NCBI GenBank assembly: GCA_910588125.1
Contig: CAJUPI010000062.1
Coordinates: forward strand, 1 to 18,677
DNA: 18,677 nt
DNA from: an uncultured Lachnospiraceae bacterium
Lineage (GTDB): Bacteria > Bacillota > Clostridia > Lachnospirales > Lachnospiraceae
Direction: 5' to 3'
How positions within the stretch are numbered: position 1 is the first letter of the stretch; every line of letters starts with the position of its first letter. The notes under the pieces were generated by a model. It did no database searches, was not told the origin of the DNA, and saw nothing but the letters and a program-made list of their open reading frames with translations. Shown in pieces: positions 14,815-18,677 of this stretch. The position numbers were made by a program, and so were the translations under genes.

Positions 14815-16500
14815 TTGGCAAAGAGTAAAGATGAAATGAAAAATAAAAACGGAACCTTTTCCGATCCGTTTTCCGATACAGGTTCTGCTATTATCAATGG
14901 TATTATCGGCATGGGAATATTGCTTTTAGTTACGGTATTTCCCCTGATATATCATAATTCCTATGTGGACATACTGGAGACAAAGTATTTATGCTATTGG
15001 CTCTGTGCGCTGGGGATGTTAGTCGTGTCTTTGTTTATCGGACTGATTTTTTGGGCGATTGATTTGAAGGAATTTCATGGAGAGCATACAAAAGAATTGC
15101 TGTCCGGAATGCGTACAAGAAATTGGCGGAGCGCTTATGGAATAGCGGATATTGCGCTGTTGATTTTTTGGGTGTCAGCCATCCTGTCAACCGTGCTATC
15201 CGATTATGTTTATGAGTCCTTTTGGGGGAATGAAGGGCGATATTCCGGGCTTTATCTTTTGACTTTATATGTGCTGGTTTATTTTTTGATCAGCCGATTC
15301 TGGAAATTAAAGAGCTGGTATCTGGAGCTGTTTCTGATCACGGGGATGATCATGTGCGTGATTGGAATTACTGATTATTTTCAGTTGGATATCCTGGATT
15401 TCCGGGGAAAAATCCGGCCGTCAGATTCCACGATCTTTACCTCGACAGTGGGAAATATTAATACTTATACAGCATATGTCGGTATGATCATGGGATTTTC
15501 CACCCTGATGTTTACCAGGGAGAAAAAGCCCGGCAAACTGCTTTGGTATTATATATGCATGGTGATTTCCTTCACAGCGATTATTATGGGATGCAGTGAT
15601 AATGCGTATCTGAGTATCGGCGTGTTATTTGCCGGGCTGCCGTTTCTGCTTTTTGCAGATCGAAAAGGGATTCAACGGTATTTAGTTATTTTGGCGTCCT
15701 TCTTTTCCGTTATCCAATTGATTGATGTGTTGAACCAGGCGTTTCCCGATATGGTGATTGGACTGGACAGCTTGTTTCGGATTATTGTGGATTTTCGCGG
15801 ATTGCTGGCTTTTGTGATTTTTTTGTGGCTGCTGGCGGGAGGCTTCTGGTGGTATGGCAGAAGCCAGGATAAAAAGACTGCCGGAAAGCCTTGGGAAGTG
15901 ATGCGAGAGGGCTCCCGGCCATGGCTGGTTTATGTCTGGGGGGCACTGATAGCAGCAGGATTTTTGGCAGTTTGCTTTATGTTTTATGATGCTAATACTG
16001 GCGGACATGGAGAACGCTATGGTTCTCTTGGCTCTTATCTGATTTTTGATGATATGTGGGGAACCTACCGGGGATATATCTGGAAAAAATCCATCGATAT
16101 GTATAAAGGGCTGCCGTTTCTGCAGAAGTGCTTTGGATATGGCCCGGATACTTTCGGGCTGCTGGCAAATGATACGATTCTGTTTGAGATGATAAATGCT
16201 ACCGGTTTATTTTTTGACAGTGCGCATAATTCTATCCTGCAATATTTGCTGACGATTGGCCTGATCGGGACTGCCGGTTATCTGGTTTTTCTGGGGGCAT
16301 CGATCTGTTTTATGTTGAAAAACAGGAAGGGAAATCCATATATTTTGGGAACCGTGGGAGCAGTAATATGCTATGTGTTCCAGTCAACGGTCAATATTGA
16401 TCTGCCTATCGCGGCGCCTATGATGTGGCTTTTGCTGAGTGCCGGAATGGCGGCGTGCCGGCAGGAGAGCAGTGAGCAGGAAGGAAATCAGAGCTTTTAA
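14815..16500 (+). CDS. O-antigen ligase/polymerase-like membrane protein
   Basis: This 561-residue polytopic protein has at least ten hydrophobic segments, starting at about residue 25, and a large loop before the end. The segment FGYGPDTFGLLAND, followed by SAHNSILQYLLTIGLIGTAGYLVF, matches the Wzy_C/O-antigen ligase signature (GxGxxxF ... AHNxxLxxxxxxGxxG). Members transfer or polymerise lipid-linked glycans at the outer face of the membrane. In a Gram-positive host it may act on a capsule, wall polysaccharide or teichoic-acid-like polymer; the substrate cannot be told. The start is TTG at 14815 with GGAGG eight bases upstream. It has its own promoter and lies just outside the proposed invertible segment. 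Confidence 0.75.
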   Translation: MAKSKDEMKNKNGTFSDPFSDTGSAIINGIIGMGILLLVTVFPLIYHNSYVDILETKYLCYWLCALGMLVVSLFIGLIFWAIDLKEFHGEHTKELLSGMRTRNWRSAYGIADIALLIFWVSAILSTVLSDYVYESFWGNEGRYSGLYLLTLYVLVYFLISRFWKLKSWYLELFLITGMIMCVIGITDYFQLDILDFRGKIRPSDSTIFTSTVGNINTYTAYVGMIMGFSTLMFTREKKPGKLLWYYICMVISFTAIIMGCSDNAYLSIGVLFAGLPFLLFADRKGIQRYLVILASFFSVIQLIDVLNQAFPDMVIGLDSLFRIIVDFRGLLAFVIFLWLLAGGFWWYGRSQDKKTAGKPWEVMREGSRPWLVYVWGALIAAGFLAVCFMFYDANTGGHGERYGSLGSYLIFDDMWGTYRGYIWKKSIDMYKGLPFLQKCFGYGPDTFGLLANDTILFEMINATGLFFDSAHNSILQYLLTIGLIGTAGYLVFLGASICFMLKNRKGNPYILGTVGAVICYVFQSTVNIDLPIAAPMMWLLLSAGMAACRQESSEQEGNQSF

Positions 16501-16585
16501 AAAAAGCAGTGCCTGCTTATGGATTTCAGAACAAATCTGAACATGAAAATTTCAGTGTATAAATTCCTTCGTTTTACAGATACTA

Positions 16586-16613
16586 CATTTACCGCTAAAA
16601 CAACAGGTAAATG
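16586..16613 (+). promoter_or_regulatory. inverted repeat in the spoVT leader
   Basis: CATTTACC and GGTAAATG form an 8-bp stem with a 12-base loop, ending 28 bases before the spoVT ATG. It may be an operator or a leader hairpin. I could not identify a sporulation-sigma promoter with confidence in the 140-bp gap. Confidence 0.35.
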
Positions 16614-16641
16614 TCAGAATGCAAAATGGAGGAATTTTTCT

Positions 16642-17190
16642 ATGAAAGCTACGGGAATTGTGAGGAGAATAGACGACCTTGGACGTGTTGTGATACCAAA
16701 AGAGATACGAAGAACTCTGCGCCTGCGGGAGGGAACCCCACTTGAGATCTTTACAGATCGGGAAGGAGAAATCATTTTAAAGAAGTATTCTCCCATGGTA
16801 GAGCTGACAGCTTTTGCCATCCAGTATGCAGAGGCGATGGCACAGTCGACGGGGTTGATGGTTTGTATCACGGATCGAGATCAGATCATAGCCGTATCCG
16901 GCGGACCGAAAAAGGATCTTTTGCAGAAGAATATCAGCAAGCAGCTGGAAAATGCCATTAATGAGCGGGAGACGATCGTAGCCGCCAAAGACGAAAAGAG
17001 TTTTGTGCCGATCATGGCGGAGGAAATGGAAGGGATCACCTATGAGGCAGTGACGCCGATTATTTGCGAGGGGGATGCTATTGGAGCAGTGGCGTTGCTG
17101 AGCCGGGATGTGAAAGGGAAATTTGGAGACATGGAACTTAAGCTGGTGACGACGGCGGCAGGATTTTTGGGAAGGCAGATGGAAGGATAA
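16642..17190 (+). CDS. spoVT: stage V sporulation protein T (AbrB-family regulator)
   Basis: SpoVT is a transcription factor that in Bacillus acts in the forespore under sigma-G. The 182-residue protein begins with the AbrB/SpoVT swapped-hairpin DNA-binding domain (MKATGIVRRIDDLGRVVIPK ... LRLREGTPLEIF, residues 1-50). A GAF-like domain of normal length follows. The ATG at 16642 is preceded by GGAGG at eight bases; a longer in-frame start at 16519 adds 41 residues with no ribosome site. It ends in a strong hairpin. Its presence is the clearest sign that the organism is an endospore-forming lineage. Confidence 0.92.
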   Translation: MKATGIVRRIDDLGRVVIPKEIRRTLRLREGTPLEIFTDREGEIILKKYSPMVELTAFAIQYAEAMAQSTGLMVCITDRDQIIAVSGGPKKDLLQKNISKQLENAINERETIVAAKDEKSFVPIMAEEMEGITYEAVTPIICEGDAIGAVALLSRDVKGKFGDMELKLVTTAAGFLGRQMEG

Positions 17191-17192
17191 GG

Positions 17193-17264
17193 AAAAGTGA
17201 CAGGGGTGTCGCAAAATAATTCATTCGATAGATTGATTTATTTTGCGACGCCCCTATCACTTTT
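17193..17264 (+). terminator. long hairpin terminator after spoVT, repeat-family member
   Basis: AAAAGTGA pairs with TCACTTTT, and AGGGGTGTCGCAAAATAA with TTATTTTGCGACGCCCCT, around a loop of about 17 bases. The arms total about 26 bp with one mismatch and a G:U pair, with T runs at both ends. The core matches the left end of the element at 6384. Confidence 0.75.
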
Positions 17265-17295
17265 CGATTTTATTTCATAAGAGCACAAGAGCCCA

Positions 17296-17325
17296 TTGAC
17301 AGGGAAAGAATATTTGTGCTACAAA
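17296..17325 (+). promoter_or_regulatory. possible promoter of the CdaR-like gene
   Basis: A perfect TTGACA (17296-17301) is followed after 18 bp by TACAAA (17320-17325), with TGC giving an extended -10. The -10 itself is a weak match. Confidence 0.45.
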
Positions 17326-17383
17326 CAAAGAAGGTAAAAAGGACACCCGGTACATAGGAAACAGGTACAAAATGGAGGCAGTC

Positions 17384-18511
17384 ATGATAGAACTAGAGTT
17401 GGCGAAGAAATTTATCGAGCAGATTACCCAGTTTACAGATTATAATATCAACATTATGAATGAGCAAGGATGTATCATTGCCAGCCGGGATCCGAAAAGA
17501 GTAGGAACCTTTCATGAAGTGGCATATTACATTATGAGCGGAAAAGAAGATATGGTGGTGACTTCCGGAGAAAATGATTATCCGGGAGTGCGCTCAGGAA
17601 TTAATATGGTTATTAAAATAGATGGACAGCGGCAGGGGGTAGTCGGCATTACCGGCGCTCCGGAGGAAGTGAAGCCAGTGGCATTGATTACAAAAATGGC
17701 AATTGAAACTATGCTGAAATATGAAAAGCAACAGACCGAACTTTTACGCCGCCGGAACCGGAAGGAGAGATTTGCCAGTCTGTTGATTCATGAGGAATAT
17801 CCAGATCCGGCAGTTTTAAGAAGTGTGGCACAGCAATTGAATTATTCAGAGCAGATTGTTCGTATTCCTATTTTGTGTACCTTTGCGGAACCGGTGGCAG
17901 AATCATTTTTGAAGATTATCAAGGAAGATATCCAGCACAACAAGGAGGATATCAGTTTTTTGCTGGATGAGACCAGGGTATTGCTTTTTTTGACAATGCC
18001 GGAGGACGGAGAGAAAATGTTTGAAGAATACCGGCAGCGGGTTGAGGAGTGCCTGCAGGAAGGGATAGCATGGATTGAACAGCAGGAAAAGAGCTGCCGT
18101 TGTTTTGTGGGATCGTTTCAGAACAGCTTTACTCAATACTATTATGGCTATCAGCATTGCAAATGGCTGGAGCAGAGAGCGGAATCGCTAGACACGATTA
18201 TTTTCTTTCAAGATTTTTGCGGCGATTATCTGCGTTCGGTTATGCCGGTGAATGAATTGCAGAGGATGTTTCATGTCTATGAGAACATTTTAGATGATGA
18301 ATTTAAGCAGACCTATATGGAGATTGTAGGAATATTGATGCAGTGCAACTGGAACCTGGCAGAAGGGGCAAGAGGACTATTTATGCATAAGAATACATTG
18401 TTATATCGTTACAACAAAATAAAAAACCGATTGAACGTCAATCCAATGGAACCGTCCGGTGATCGGTATTTTATGGAATATTTCTATGCGTATTTAAAAA
18501 GAACGATTTAA
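17384..18511 (+). CDS. CdaR/PucR-type transcriptional regulator
   Basis: This 375-residue protein has an N-terminal putative sugar-diacid recognition domain (about 1-135, LAKKFIEQITQFTDYNINIM through GVVGITGAPEEV). Its C-terminal PucR-type helix-turn-helix lies at about 325-360 (NWNLAEGARGLFMHKNTLLY, then RYNKIKNRL). In Escherichia coli CdaR activates glucarate/galactarate genes; relatives in clostridia respond to other carbon sources, so the ligand here is unknown. The ATG at 17384 has GGAGG five bases upstream; the ATG at 17372 overlaps that site and is rejected. No catabolic gene is in view to indicate a target. Confidence 0.85.
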   Translation: MIELELAKKFIEQITQFTDYNINIMNEQGCIIASRDPKRVGTFHEVAYYIMSGKEDMVVTSGENDYPGVRSGINMVIKIDGQRQGVVGITGAPEEVKPVALITKMAIETMLKYEKQQTELLRRRNRKERFASLLIHEEYPDPAVLRSVAQQLNYSEQIVRIPILCTFAEPVAESFLKIIKEDIQHNKEDISFLLDETRVLLFLTMPEDGEKMFEEYRQRVEECLQEGIAWIEQQEKSCRCFVGSFQNSFTQYYYGYQHCKWLEQRAESLDTIIFFQDFCGDYLRSVMPVNELQRMFHVYENILDDEFKQTYMEIVGILMQCNWNLAEGARGLFMHKNTLLYRYNKIKNRLNVNPMEPSGDRYFMEYFYAYLKRTI

Positions 18512-18527
18512 AAGGGAACCTAGAAAA

Positions 18528-18677
18528 AAGGGTGTTGTAAAATAAGCTGTCTGTCATTAAGTTTGGCTCTGAGAATACTCAGCCATGGAAAAAGGAGCGG
18601 GAAGCGGCCGGAAACGGTCTGCTGATTTTGACTTTGCAGGGATTTAGAAGTCCTTAAATCTCTGAGTTTTGCGTTGA
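18528..18677. repeat. dispersed intergenic repeat, copy 2 (cut by window end)
   Basis: Starting 17 bases after the regulator stop, AGGGTGTTGTAAAATAA is followed from 18553 by a sequence matching 4436-4560. The match includes the CTGAG/CTCAG hairpin, the ATGGAAAAAGGAGCGGGAAG segment and the left arm of the large palindrome (GCAGGGATTTAGAAGTCCTT). The element continues beyond the window, so its right arm is not seen. Confidence 0.7.

Overview
The window looks like chromosome of a sporulating, low-to-mid GC Firmicute, most likely a gut Lachnospiraceae-type clostridium. This is an inference from a SpoVT-type regulator, a clostridial-style long LeuA, AAGGAGG ribosome binding sites, sigma-A promoters, and secreted proteins with YYF/GW choline-binding-type repeats. 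I could run no database search; family names are read from motifs.

Left part (1-4411, + strand): the tail of an RmlB-like gene, rmlD (dTDP-rhamnose synthesis) and a GlmM-type phosphoglucosamine mutase, then leuA with its own promoter, a 250-nt leader and a terminator. An intergenic repeat with a 131-bp hairpin follows.

Middle left (4652-9576, - strand): three co-directional genes. Transcription order is a HTH-cytidylyltransferase-choline kinase fusion (LicC/LicA-like), a secreted repeat protein, and a GH25 lysozyme with the same kind of repeats. Together they suggest a cell wall decorated with phosphocholine (or a related amino alcohol) and proteins that dock on it.

Centre (9891-14683), the most unusual part: two nearly identical surface-protein genes (cbpA on +, cbpB on -) point towards each other and enclose a tyrosine recombinase. 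Each is preceded by a 28-bp Xer/dif-like site in inverted orientation with an identical asymmetric centre. The site lies between the -35 and -10 boxes. The left flank supplies a good -35 (TTGATA) and the right flank a poor one (TCTATA). Recombination would invert about 4.8 kb and exchange which gene is joined to the good -35. I propose a self-contained on/off switch between two variants of an abundant cell-wall-bound protein. The genes are identical over 536 and 460 bp blocks and diverge elsewhere, mainly at the C-terminus.

Right part (14745-18677, + strand): a polytopic O-antigen-ligase/polymerase-like protein, spoVT, and a CdaR/PucR-type regulator. The window ends in a second copy of the intergenic repeat seen at 4436. 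Several intergenic hairpins share a GGGTGTTGCAAAATAA-like stem, suggesting a dispersed palindromic (MITE- or terminator-like) family.
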